A stretch of DNA of 43,171 nucleotides from Mastigocoleus sp. MO_188.B34 (lineage in GTDB: Bacteria > Cyanobacteriota > Cyanobacteriia > Cyanobacteriales > Nostocaceae), in the NCBI RefSeq assembly GCF_030065675.1, contig NZ_JASJDK010000066.1, forward strand, positions 1 through 43,171, read 5' to 3'. Positions 35,279 to 43,171 of the stretch are shown piece after piece (the stretch's first letter is position 1; each line of letters opens with the position of its first letter). The notes beneath the pieces were generated by a model. The model was given only the letters and a program-made list of their open reading frames with translations, was not told the origin of the DNA and searched no databases. Made by a program: the position numbers and the translations under genes.

Positions 35279-36679
35279 ATGTCAAACCAAAAGAAAAAAT
35301 CTAATGGGTTTGGATGTGCAAATATTCCAATATCACTAATCCTAATAATTTTAGGAGGTGGTTGGTGGTGGTTTAGTCAAAAAAGTAATCAAGAAGCGAT
35401 CGCTAAGCTTTTACCTAAAAATCAAATAGTAGCTATTCCTATTTTAGATTCAAATTCTAAATCATCTAAATCAAACTCAAATAGACCTTTAATTAAGGCT
35501 CCCGTTGTACCAAAAGTTTCAAATTCTCCTAGTTATCCCCGAAAAACATTACCCTTAATTAAGGCTCCCATTGTACCAAAACTTTCCAATAGTTCTCGAC
35601 CAAATTCTTCTCAAGCAAATTCTTCTCAATCAAATTCTTCTAAATCCAATTATTCTCAACAAAATAATCCTAATTTAACTTCTCATACAAATCAAAAAAT
35701 AACTAATATTGCCAAAAATATACCTGAACCAACATTATTAACTCAAACTCCTTGGGAACAAAAAATAATTAGAGGGATCTATTTAAGTCGTTATCACATT
35801 ACCAATAATACTAACGAATTAACTATTCGTAAAAGAGTTCGTTATTATCGTTCTCAAGGATTTAATACGATTATTCATGGGGTTTGGGGTAATGGTTGCA
35901 CCATGTACAACAGTAAAGTCATGCAACAGAAAGTTGGCTTGAAAAGTTGTCCCAATAAATTTCAAGATAAATGGTTAGATTGGTTAATTGATGAAGCACA
36001 TAAGCAGGGAATGCAAGTTCATGCTTATTTTGAGAAAGGAATTAAAATTGATCGAAACAGTCCAATTTTTCACTTGGCTCTTACTAGTAACTGGGTTGTT
36101 CCTGGTGTAGATAAAACCTATCCTAATGTCGATCATTACGTTCTCAACGTCGAAATCCCAGAAATCGCTAATTTCTTCAAAGAAATTTCAGTTGAGTTCG
36201 TGAAAAAATATCCCCAAATTGACGCAGTGCAATGGGACGATTATTTAGGATATCATGCGGAGTTACCCGGACAAATAGATCGTACTACCAAATTAACCAA
36301 TTTTGTTCGAGAAATAATTGCTGCGACCAAACAAGCTAATCCGAAAGTTAGTTTCGATATTTGTCACCATAATCCTTATTGGGCTAAACGATATTTTGCT
36401 GCTGATTGGTCAAAGTGGAATATCGATAGAGCATTTATTCAAGTTTATAATGATGCGAATTTTCAAGAAGAATTAAAATATGTCAGAAATTCGGCAGGAA
36501 TTGCAATTAGCGATCGACAATTTAATCGTTTGCCAGAATTAGTAAACAACCCAGCAGTGAAGAGTATTTTAGTATTTCCTGTCGCCAGTAAGCCCGAAGA
36601 AGCTGCTTCTAAATTAAAAAGTTTGACTCAAGCAAAAAATCACCAAGCGAATTTTCAGAGAATCTCCCAAAGGTTTTAA
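35279..36679 (+). CDS. Membrane-anchored GHL10/UPF0748-type glycosyl hydrolase-like protein
   Basis: The 466-residue protein has one N-terminal membrane span (about 18-37, LILIILGGGWWWF), a low-complexity Ser/Asn/Gln-rich linker (about 60-150, with NSSQxNSSQxNSS repeats) and a GHL10-type TIM-barrel domain from about 160: IRGIYLSRYHI, QGFNTIIHGVWGNG, AHKQGMQVHAYFE, DAVQWDDYLGYH and AWKRYFAADWSKWN-like motifs. The acidic pair in QWDDY may act in catalysis. The substrate is probably an envelope glycan (inference). It stands alone, upstream of a fasciclin gene on the other strand. Confidence 0.85.
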   Translation: MSNQKKKSNGFGCANIPISLILIILGGGWWWFSQKSNQEAIAKLLPKNQIVAIPILDSNSKSSKSNSNRPLIKAPVVPKVSNSPSYPRKTLPLIKAPIVPKLSNSSRPNSSQANSSQSNSSKSNYSQQNNPNLTSHTNQKITNIAKNIPEPTLLTQTPWEQKIIRGIYLSRYHITNNTNELTIRKRVRYYRSQGFNTIIHGVWGNGCTMYNSKVMQQKVGLKSCPNKFQDKWLDWLIDEAHKQGMQVHAYFEKGIKIDRNSPIFHLALTSNWVVPGVDKTYPNVDHYVLNVEIPEIANFFKEISVEFVKKYPQIDAVQWDDYLGYHAELPGQIDRTTKLTNFVREIIAATKQANPKVSFDICHHNPYWAKRYFAADWSKWNIDRAFIQVYNDANFQEELKYVRNSAGIAISDRQFNRLPELVNNPAVKSILVFPVASKPEEAASKLKSLTQAKNHQANFQRISQRF

Positions 36680-36879
36680 TAATAAACAGAGTGGTATATT
36701 ACTACATAAAAAGTTTAGGACATTGGTAAATTCTGAAAGGTAAGCTTTTATTCGTCATAGGTGCGGTTTGTTATGTCCTACTGATCCACTAATGACTTGC
36801 GCGTAGAGCTATAAGATCCTAAATCATTAGCAATACAGAAATTATCGCAGCATCCCCTAACCCAATACCTGTATGGGAA

Positions 36880-36911
36880 ATCCCGTTCAAATTAGGTAAT
36901 ATGAACGGGAT
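36880..36911. terminator. Convergent hairpin terminator
   Basis: ATCCCGTTCA (36880-36889) pairs with TGAACGGGAT (36902-36911) across a 12-nt loop. It lies between two convergent genes and can serve either strand, although T-runs are weak. Confidence 0.55.
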
Positions 36912-36960
36912 CTCAATTGAGAAACAAATCACAGAAGACGCTTCTATCGTCTGCAGAAAA

Positions 36961-37797
36961 TTATAAATCAGGAGGTAAAATTACGTTGTCAATTATATGA
37001 ATAACACCATTACTTCCCTTCACATCTGCTGTAGTCACATTAGCGTCATTTACCATTACACCTTTGGGCTCAACTTTTACACTAATGGGAGTACCATCAA
37101 GACTTTTCACCTCACCGGATTTTAAGTCTTTGGATAATACTTCTTGTGGTACGACATGATACCTGAGTATTTTCACCAAAACTTCTTTATTCTTTGGTTG
37201 TAATAGCTCTTTAACTGCATCTTGCGGTAACTTACCAAAAGCTTCGTCTGTAGGTGCAAAAACGGTAAATGGTCCTTCACCTTGCAAAGCTTCAGCTAAT
37301 CCAGCAGCTTTTAACGCGTCTACAAGTGTATTGAAGGAGCCGTTAGCCTCAGCAATCTGTACTAGGTTTTTATCAGAAGTTTGTTCGGTTCCAGTAGAAG
37401 GTTTTGTTTCAACAGGTACTCGATCCGGCGCGGGAATAACCGGTGGAACGCTGGGAGGAATCTCCGGTGTTCCGGGTGTTGTTCGATCCCCACAAGCAGC
37501 ACGATTATAAGGACACTCTTGCAGAATACTAGGATTGGGATTGAGAGAACCTGAAGTTTGAGCAATTAAGACAGATGAACGGGATCTAGTCTTATTTGCT
37601 AAAGAAGAATTTACTTTGTTTGGTGTATTCTGAGTCTGATTTTTGGAGGAGTGGTTGTGAGAAGTCTCTGGAATAATATTCAAGTTGGGACCGAAAACTT
37701 CTTTCGCCCCTACCTGTAGATTTACCAGAAGACTGACGCCCGTCACTCCTACTACACTAGCCAACTTGGTCAGCATTTTGCTGTTCTCAAATTTCAT
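36961..37797 (-). CDS. Secreted fasciclin (FAS1)-domain protein
   Basis: The 278-residue protein has an N-terminal signal-like helix (about 8-30: MLTKLASVVGVTGVSLLVNL), a Pro/Thr-rich linker (about 100-140: TPGTPEIPPSVPPVIPAPD) with two Cys nearby (ECPYNRAACGD), and one FAS1 domain (about 145-278) with H1 motif GPFTVFAPTDEAFGKLP, the YHVVP motif and H2 motif GVIHIIDNVILPP. FAS1 proteins mediate adhesion in the envelope or sheath. A 1.3-kb gene-free stretch lies upstream. Confidence 0.92.
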   Translation of the reverse strand: MKFENSKMLTKLASVVGVTGVSLLVNLQVGAKEVFGPNLNIIPETSHNHSSKNQTQNTPNKVNSSLANKTRSRSSVLIAQTSGSLNPNPSILQECPYNRAACGDRTTPGTPEIPPSVPPVIPAPDRVPVETKPSTGTEQTSDKNLVQIAEANGSFNTLVDALKAAGLAEALQGEGPFTVFAPTDEAFGKLPQDAVKELLQPKNKEVLVKILRYHVVPQEVLSKDLKSGEVKSLDGTPISVKVEPKGVMVNDANVTTADVKGSNGVIHIIDNVILPPDL

Positions 37798-39135
37798 ATA
37801 TTTTGATTATTCGGCTGGAGATTCCACACATCACACAAAAACTTATATCATTTTTTATACATAAAATCTCGTTCTAGAGACTTTTTTGCCATATTTTTTG
37901 TTATAAAGTATGGACTAACTAACAACAATTTACTAAAACTTATAATAATTATTACTTTTGGTCTCTAGCTTTAATTCTCAGTGTAGTTTTCCATTTGAAA
38001 ACTAGAGATGATTTTTGGTTATTTTTTTTGGCGAACAAGATTATTTTATAATGTTTGAGATTATTGTTATGGAGGTATTTATAAATACCTCTGAAAAAAA
38101 CTTATAGATAAATATTTATCTTTGAGCACAACGTATGATTGATTAGTAAAATCATAAAATTTTGCTAGTAGAGATTTTTACTTATATGGCTTGCGATTTC
38201 TACAAAATTATCAGTTTAGTAATAATACTGGATAATCTAGTTGATTATTGCGATTTCGCCCATAAAGCATGAATTAATGCTATTTTTAGCCTATTAATTT
38301 TGATCTATGAAAGATGAGTTTATTTGTTCTGATGATTTTTTCGGAAAAATTTACAGATTTATGATATTCCTGTAGTAGAAAAAGTATGGATTTTATGTTA
38401 ATCGTCAAATTATCTTAAGTAAAGCATTTTTAATTCTAAAGCATAAGTTTCTAATTATAAAACATAATAGTAAATTTATTATCAAATAAATTTACTTAAA
38501 TGGACGTGTTCAGAACAAGGAGCAGAATTTTAATAATACCTAGAACGATATAAAAATGAAAACATTAGGTTCAGAATATTAACATACATACTACATATGT
38601 GTTACTTTTTTTGTATCCCTTAAGACAAATTGAGTTATAAACCTCTAAGTATTTTTTGATTAATTACAAAAGTATTAGTTGAAATCAATATTTAAATTAT
38701 TTCATTCACCTTTATATTCATCTGTGGTTCTATCCATAAATAATTCGATTTCTTAAGTAATAAAATATTGTCTAAACAGTTATTAAGTGATGAATATCTG
38801 TTTTTACCCATAACAGCCATATTTGATGTATCAATGAATTTGGTTTTAGAAAAATTGTTGATGTTTTACAAGCAAGTAATTCGATTAACCTGCTTAGGAA
38901 TCTATCTATAATATCGATGATCATAAAAAATTTAGTTTAGTCGTAGATAGTAAAAGTCTTGAGGTGTTTGATTCTTACGTGCAATACATTCATAAATCAG
39001 GAAAATATGCTGTAATTTGCCCAAAAGATAACTTACAGGAAAAATATTATTCAATAAATAGAAGTATTGAATTAAATTAATTTAAACGAATGTAAACTTA
39101 TAAAATTGACGAGCAAAATAAACTAATTTTAAGTC
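37798..39135. other. Gene-poor, AT-rich stretch of 1.34 kb
   Basis: No ORF over 60 codons is credible. A perfect 9-bp palindrome GAGGTATTT-AT-AAATACCTC lies at 38072-38091. A start-less open frame of about 60 codons (38898-39080, ending IELN) looks protein-like (KKFSLVVDSKSLEVFDSYVQ) and may be a gene remnant. The left end includes the promoter and leader of the fasciclin gene. Confidence 0.5.
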
Positions 39136-39933
39136 ATGCTAGAGCTGTATCAATTTGAACTTTCGCAGTACTCAGAAAAGGTACGTTTGATTTTAGACTT
39201 CAAAGGCCTAGAGTATCGTAAAATCGAGGTTGCACCCGGCATTGGTCAAGTTGACTTATTTAGAATGACAGGTCAACGCCAAGTACCTGTGTTAAAAGAT
39301 GGTAGCAGATTTATTGTAGATTCTACAGAAATAGCTAAGTATTTAGATGCTCAATATCCTGAAAAGCCTTTAATCCCTGTAGAGCCAAAGCAACGGGGTT
39401 TATGTTTAATGATGGAAGAATGGGCAGATGAGTCTATTGGAATAAAAGGTAGAAAGGCACTATTTTCTGCCATCACTCAGGATAGGGACTTTCGCACGTC
39501 CTTACTACCAAGTTCAACCCCAGACATTCTCAAAACTTTAGTGGGTGAAGTCCCAAGTGATTTCTTGAATGTTTTGGGTGCCGGCGTGGGTTACAGTACT
39601 GATGCAGTAAATAGAGCCATGGCGGACTTAAAGCAAGACTTGGAAGCCCTGATTTTAATACTGTCCGATAGTCCCTATTTGTGTGGAGAAGAACCAACAT
39701 TAGCTGACTTAGCTGTAGCTGGATTATCTATCCTGCTCAAATTCCCTGATGCTGCTTACTTGGAATTACCCAGCCAAGTTTTAGGCAAAGGTGTACCAGG
39801 AATTGCAGATAATCCTGCATATGCACCATTTTTCCAATGGCGCGATCGGCTTTACAATGATTATCGTAAGCCTATTATTGGTGCTTCTACTCCTACAAGT
39901 AGCGATCGACCAACTTCTATTCAAATTGAGTAG
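39136..39933 (+). CDS. Glutathione S-transferase family protein
   Basis: The 265-residue protein has an N-terminal thioredoxin-like domain (LYQFELSQYSEKVRLILDFKG; the cis-Pro in RQVPVL; the glutathione-binding DST in IVDSTEIAKYLD near 60-72) and a helical C-terminal domain (90-240) with the fold-capping GEEPTLADLAVAGL. The usual Cys/Ser catalytic position is in SQYSEK. A Ser/Thr-rich tail follows residue 248. Substrate unknown. Stand-alone gene. Confidence 0.9.
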   Translation: MLELYQFELSQYSEKVRLILDFKGLEYRKIEVAPGIGQVDLFRMTGQRQVPVLKDGSRFIVDSTEIAKYLDAQYPEKPLIPVEPKQRGLCLMMEEWADESIGIKGRKALFSAITQDRDFRTSLLPSSTPDILKTLVGEVPSDFLNVLGAGVGYSTDAVNRAMADLKQDLEALILILSDSPYLCGEEPTLADLAVAGLSILLKFPDAAYLELPSQVLGKGVPGIADNPAYAPFFQWRDRLYNDYRKPIIGASTPTSSDRPTSIQIE

Positions 39934-40180
39934 AGATTGGGGATTGGCAACTGGCGACTGGGTGTCAAATAATATGGACACAATTTCCATAACCATATTG
40001 CTAACGCCACGCTAGACCTAACCTAAAGGCTAACGCTAACACTGCCTTAGCAGTTCGAATCCACCGACCCATACCAATTGCCAATTCCCAATCAGTTGAC
40101 CAGTTTGATGCCAAAAATCGCCTAATTCCACAATCTGCAATTAAAATTCACATATATCATTCATCATGTAAATTAGTCAC

Positions 40181-41914
40181 ATGAACTTGGGACTGCCGCT
40201 TGGCTCAGTTATACAAGGCTCTCTTACCGGAGGATTAGAAGTTCGCTTAAACCCCGACATATCTGTAGAAGATATGCGAGTGGGAAAATTCTTGGTTGTA
40301 CAGGGTGTGCGATCACGCTTTTTCTGTATGTTGACAGACGTAGCTTTAGGCACAGCCAATCAAAGAATTACAGCAAACCCTCCTCGTTGGGAAGATACTT
40401 TCCTCAGAGATGTTCTCGCAGGGAGTGGAACTTATGGCACTATGACTCTTGCTCCAATGTTGATGTTTACTCCAGAAGAGAAGGAGTCTTTTAATGGTGT
40501 CAATGGCAAATCTGCCAATCCCTTTGTACCATCTGCAGGTTCTGGTTTAGCATCTTTTCAACCCCAAACCAGTACAACTATGGAATTGTTACCAGTCAAA
40601 ACAATTCCTTCCCACTTCAGCCAAGTGTATGAAGCTTCTGAAGAAGATTTCCGCCGGGTATTTGGTTGGGAAGATGATATCCACCGTCGGAATTTTTCCA
40701 TTGGTAAGCCCCTTGATATGGATGTGCCAATTTGTCTAGATTTAGACCGGTTTGTGGAACGCAGTAATGGTGTATTTGGCAAATCCGGTACCGGTAAATC
40801 ATTCCTTACCCGTTTACTGTTAGCAGGTATAATCCGTAAGGGTGCTGGTGTGAATCTAATCTTTGATATGCACTCAGAGTACGGCTGGCAAGCTGTTTGT
40901 GAAGGGAAGCAATATAGTACTGTAAAAGGGTTAAAACAATTATTCCCAGGAAGAGTAGAAGTTTATACATTAGATCCAGAGTCTACCCGGCGTAGAGGCG
41001 TACGAGATGCACAGGAACTTTATTTAAGTTATGACCAAGTAGAAGTTGAAGATATTCGCCTATGTAGTCGCGACTTAGGGCTTTCCGACGCTAGTTTAGA
41101 TAATGCCAACATCCTGTATGCCGAGTTTGGTAAATCTTGGATTTTGCAATTATTGAACATGACCAACGAAGAAATTAAGCTTTTCTGCGAAGAAAAACGC
41201 GGTCACCAAGGTTCAATTACGGCATTACAACGCAAATTGCTGCGGATGGATAACTTAAAATATATGCGCTCAGCTTGTCCCCATAACTATGTCAACCAGA
41301 TCCTACGTTCTTTGGAAGCAGGGAAAAATGTAGTTGTTGAATTTGGATCCCAGTCAGATATGCTTTCCTACATGTTGGTGACCAACATGATTACCAGAAG
41401 AATTCACCAGCATTATGTCAGCAAAGCCGAGAAGTTTTTGCAAAGTGGAAATCCAACCGATAAACCTTATCAGTTAGTAATTACCATCGAAGAAGCACAC
41501 CGCTTTTTGGATCCAGGGATTGTTCAAAGTACTATTTTTGGTACTATAGCCCGCGAAATGCGGAAGTACTTTGTGAGTTTGTTGGTAGTAGATCAACGTC
41601 CATCTGGGATTGATAATGAAGTCATGTCCCAAATTGGAACGCGCGTCACAGCTTTACTTAATGATGAAAAAGATATTGACGCAATTTTTACTGGTGTTTC
41701 TGGGGGTAGTAGTTTGCGTTCGGTGCTTGCAAAATTAGATTCCAAACAACAAGCATTAATTTTAGGTCATGCTGTTCCTATGCCAGTAGTGGTACGCACT
41801 CGCCCCTATGATGAAACATTTTACAAAGAAATTGGCGACCCTGCTTGGGAAGAAAAAACTGATGAGGAAGTATTTGCAGAAGCTGAACTTGCAAAAGCCG
41901 ACCTGGGTTTTTAA
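40181..41914 (+). CDS. HerA-type (DUF87) hexameric ATPase
   Basis: The 577-residue protein has an N-terminal HAS-barrel-like region (1-120) and a RecA-like ATPase core with Walker A GKSGTGKS (about 200-207), a DMHSEYGW motif, and Walker B LVITIEEAHRFLDPG (about 428-442), followed by the arginine-finger-like region DQRPSGIDNEVMSQIGTR. This matches HerA/DUF87 DNA-translocase ATPases. HerA usually works with a NurA nuclease in DNA end processing, but no nurA gene is adjacent. The acidic C-terminus (EEKTDEEVFAEAELAK) is an extra tail. Stand-alone gene. Confidence 0.92.
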   Translation: MNLGLPLGSVIQGSLTGGLEVRLNPDISVEDMRVGKFLVVQGVRSRFFCMLTDVALGTANQRITANPPRWEDTFLRDVLAGSGTYGTMTLAPMLMFTPEEKESFNGVNGKSANPFVPSAGSGLASFQPQTSTTMELLPVKTIPSHFSQVYEASEEDFRRVFGWEDDIHRRNFSIGKPLDMDVPICLDLDRFVERSNGVFGKSGTGKSFLTRLLLAGIIRKGAGVNLIFDMHSEYGWQAVCEGKQYSTVKGLKQLFPGRVEVYTLDPESTRRRGVRDAQELYLSYDQVEVEDIRLCSRDLGLSDASLDNANILYAEFGKSWILQLLNMTNEEIKLFCEEKRGHQGSITALQRKLLRMDNLKYMRSACPHNYVNQILRSLEAGKNVVVEFGSQSDMLSYMLVTNMITRRIHQHYVSKAEKFLQSGNPTDKPYQLVITIEEAHRFLDPGIVQSTIFGTIAREMRKYFVSLLVVDQRPSGIDNEVMSQIGTRVTALLNDEKDIDAIFTGVSGGSSLRSVLAKLDSKQQALILGHAVPMPVVVRTRPYDETFYKEIGDPAWEEKTDEEVFAEAELAKADLGF

Positions 41915-41918
41915 TTGG

Positions 41919-42006
41919 TAACTGGTAATTGGTATACGCCCGCACTGCTAATGCAGTGTTAGCGAAGCGTGACGCGTAAGTGTCATATGGTAATTGGTAA
42001 TTGGTA
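41919..42006. repeat. Palindromic repeat set inside TAATTGG-type short tandem repeats
   Basis: TGGTAATTGGTA copies flank (41924-41935, 41988-42006) a GC-rich core with the perfect hairpin CACTGC-TAAT-GCAGTG (41943-41958) and GCGAAGCGTGACGCG. Similar heptad-like repeats occur after the GST gene (39940-40090). This is typical of cyanobacterial gene-end repeats. Confidence 0.6.
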
Positions 42007-43017
42007 TTTATGTTACTTGTTACTCATCTTCTCATACCCCATAATCATACCTAGTACCTTTTTTAGGAGTTCTCAGCTTGACAAAATAATCCTCTCTGCT
42101 AATCTCTTTAAAAGCAATAATGCAATTCTTGTGTAACAGAAAGCTCGGCCATGATATTTCTTCACCTGCTTTCCAAAATTCCACATGGGAATATTTTTAA
42201 ATTGCCAATATTGCTGCTTTGTTAGCAAAACATGATTTAGGAGCAATTTTATTGATTCAAACTCGGGTAACTGTTTTCATTTAAATTTCTTATTGAATTT
42301 TTACATCAAGTTTTCTAGTTGAAATCATTGCGTTTGGTATACTGCTTCTAATTTATACTCAAAAAGTTTATTTATCTTCTATATTGTTTGCTCTACTTTA
42401 AAATTAATCTTGAGTTAATAGCCTCGATTAAAAGCTGGAGTGAGAATAACTGATACAGTAATCTATTAACTACTAATTTGGCAGCTTTTATTCCAGTTTT
42501 TCCAATTTCGTGACATCCACCCATCACAAAACCCAAAACAGTTCGGTTATCCGGATAGTTCTAGGCAACAGAAAATTTATTTTTAACGTCACTATATATA
42601 AAGTAGGAGACAAAAATCCCAGGAAATTTTTTTGCTATTAAAACTGTTTTTGAGTATAATTGGAAGTTTAATCTATGCTACTTTACTAGCCAAAGATTTT
42701 GTCGTAATATTGAATATAAATAAGTAGAACTCATACTGACTTCGTATTTTTACTATCGCCGACAGCGATAAAGGGAAGTAGAAAGACGACAAGTTTATCT
42801 GACTTACCGTCATAGGTTTGCACTTAAATTAACGATGATGGGGAATGAATACTGAGGGGGACCATCTCGGCGATTTCTGCTTCAGCGTTTTGTATGAATA
42901 CATTGTCTTAGATGTTGTGCCACAGAAGAATTTATATGAGTCCCAGGTTTCCCATTTATCACAATCAATAATACTCAACCTATTCAAAGTATTCATGGAG
43001 TAGAGGATAACGCACCA
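42007..43017. other. Spacer of about 1 kb before the sigma-factor gene
   Basis: Two short open frames look slightly protein-like but have no good start signals: a minus-strand frame at 42393-42524 (MGGCHEIGKTGIKAAKLVVN...) and a plus-strand frame broken by TAA near 42200 (IANIAALLAKHDLGAILLIQ). They may be gene remnants. A small hairpin TATCGC-CGACA-GCGATA lies at 42756-42772. The right third holds the sigma-gene promoter. Confidence 0.4.
42632..42660 (+). promoter_or_regulatory. Consensus-like promoter upstream of the sigma-factor gene
   Basis: TTGCTA (42632-42637), a 17-bp spacer and TATAAT (42655-42660) make a near-perfect vegetative promoter. The start codon of the sigma gene is 358 bp further on, so it would have a leader of about 350 nt. 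Confidence 0.55.
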
Positions 43018-43171
43018 ATGCCAACTACAAACACTCAACTAGAAAGCACAAACACCAAATTCACGGCTGATATGGTGCGAACCTATCTGCGCGAGATTGG
43101 TAGAGTACCATTGCTGAACCGCGAACAAGAAATTGTTTTTGGTAAGCAAGTACAACAAATGATGAAGTTGG
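43018..43171 (+). CDS. Group 2 RNA polymerase sigma factor, N-terminal part (continues beyond window)
   Basis: The 51 visible residues (TKFTADMVRTYLREIGRVPL, LNREQEIVFGKQVQQMMKL) match region 1.2 of cyanobacterial group 2 sigma factors (SigB/C/D/E class). The ATG at 43018 has AGAGGA about 8 bases upstream and fits the family's short N-termini. The subgroup cannot be told from this part. The gene runs off the window end. Confidence 0.92.
   Translation, partial: MPTTNTQLESTNTKFTADMVRTYLREIGRVPLLNREQEIVFGKQVQQMMKL

Noticed and set aside
40040-40075. GTTCGAATCC-like T-loop motif suggesting a tRNA
   Set aside because: No matching acceptor stem, anticodon arm or D-arm lies upstream, and the region is part of dispersed spacer repeats.
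42393-42524. 43-codon minus-strand frame (MGGCHEIGKTGIKAAKLVVN...)
   Set aside because: No ribosome-binding site and no recognised family. Kept only as a possible remnant in the spacer entry.

Overview
The window reads as chromosomal DNA of an AT-rich, probably filamentous (Nostocales-like) cyanobacterium. Support: many HIP1 sites (GCGATCGC and close variants), a PATAN response regulator (PatA/PixG type), a CBS-CP12 fusion, an LrtA-type long hibernation factor, an AvaK-like PRC/DUF2382 protein, DUF4112, DUF3611 and DUF389 proteins, a group 2 sigma factor, and dispersed small mobile repeats in long gaps. No tRNA, rRNA, CRISPR array or prophage was found. The genus cannot be fixed from the sequence.

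Layout. 1-840: the tail of an IS630-type transposase runs directly into the 3' part of a broken gene. 840-9600: a PATAN-REC regulator (minus strand) faces a plus-strand run coding for a coiled-coil protein, a one-membrane-span protein with an OmpA-like C-terminus, a Ras-like GTPase and a PAS histidine kinase, then two small membrane-associated proteins. 9600-16500: an IS200/IS605-derived remnant without ORFs, cbiT, cdsA, a decayed ORF, then a cobalamin riboswitch with a 400-nt leader feeding cbiM-cbiN-cbiQ-cbiO (cobalt uptake). 16500-20600: lrtA/hpf, lipB, a MITE, a small hypothetical gene and a medium-chain dehydrogenase. 20800-22900: trx, a CBS protein with a worn-down CP12 tail and a full CBS-CP12 protein, divergent from an orphan recombinase-domain protein. 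23300-29300: a DUF3611 membrane protein, a 1054-residue protein with seven repeats, and a DUF389 membrane protein. 29500-31400: two DUF2382 proteins, one with a PRC barrel (AvaK type). 32300-43171: argJ, a CAP-domain protein, a GHL10-type hydrolase, a fasciclin protein, a GST, a HerA-type ATPase and the start of a group 2 sigma factor.

How genes may work together. (a) The B12 riboswitch controls cobalt import, and cbiT (corrin-ring methyltransferase) lies 2 kb upstream, so this is a cobalamin district. (b) Thioredoxin beside CP12-bearing CBS proteins suggests a light/redox and adenylate-sensing module for the Calvin cycle. (c) The 3.4-9 kb run is the best candidate for an undescribed system: a membrane protein whose periplasmic OmpA-like domain could hold peptidoglycan and whose cytoplasmic part contains a roadblock-like segment lies next to a Ras-like GTPase that lacks the usual catalytic Gln and to a histidine kinase, opposite a response regulator. 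That reading is inference from fold-level resemblance and gene order.
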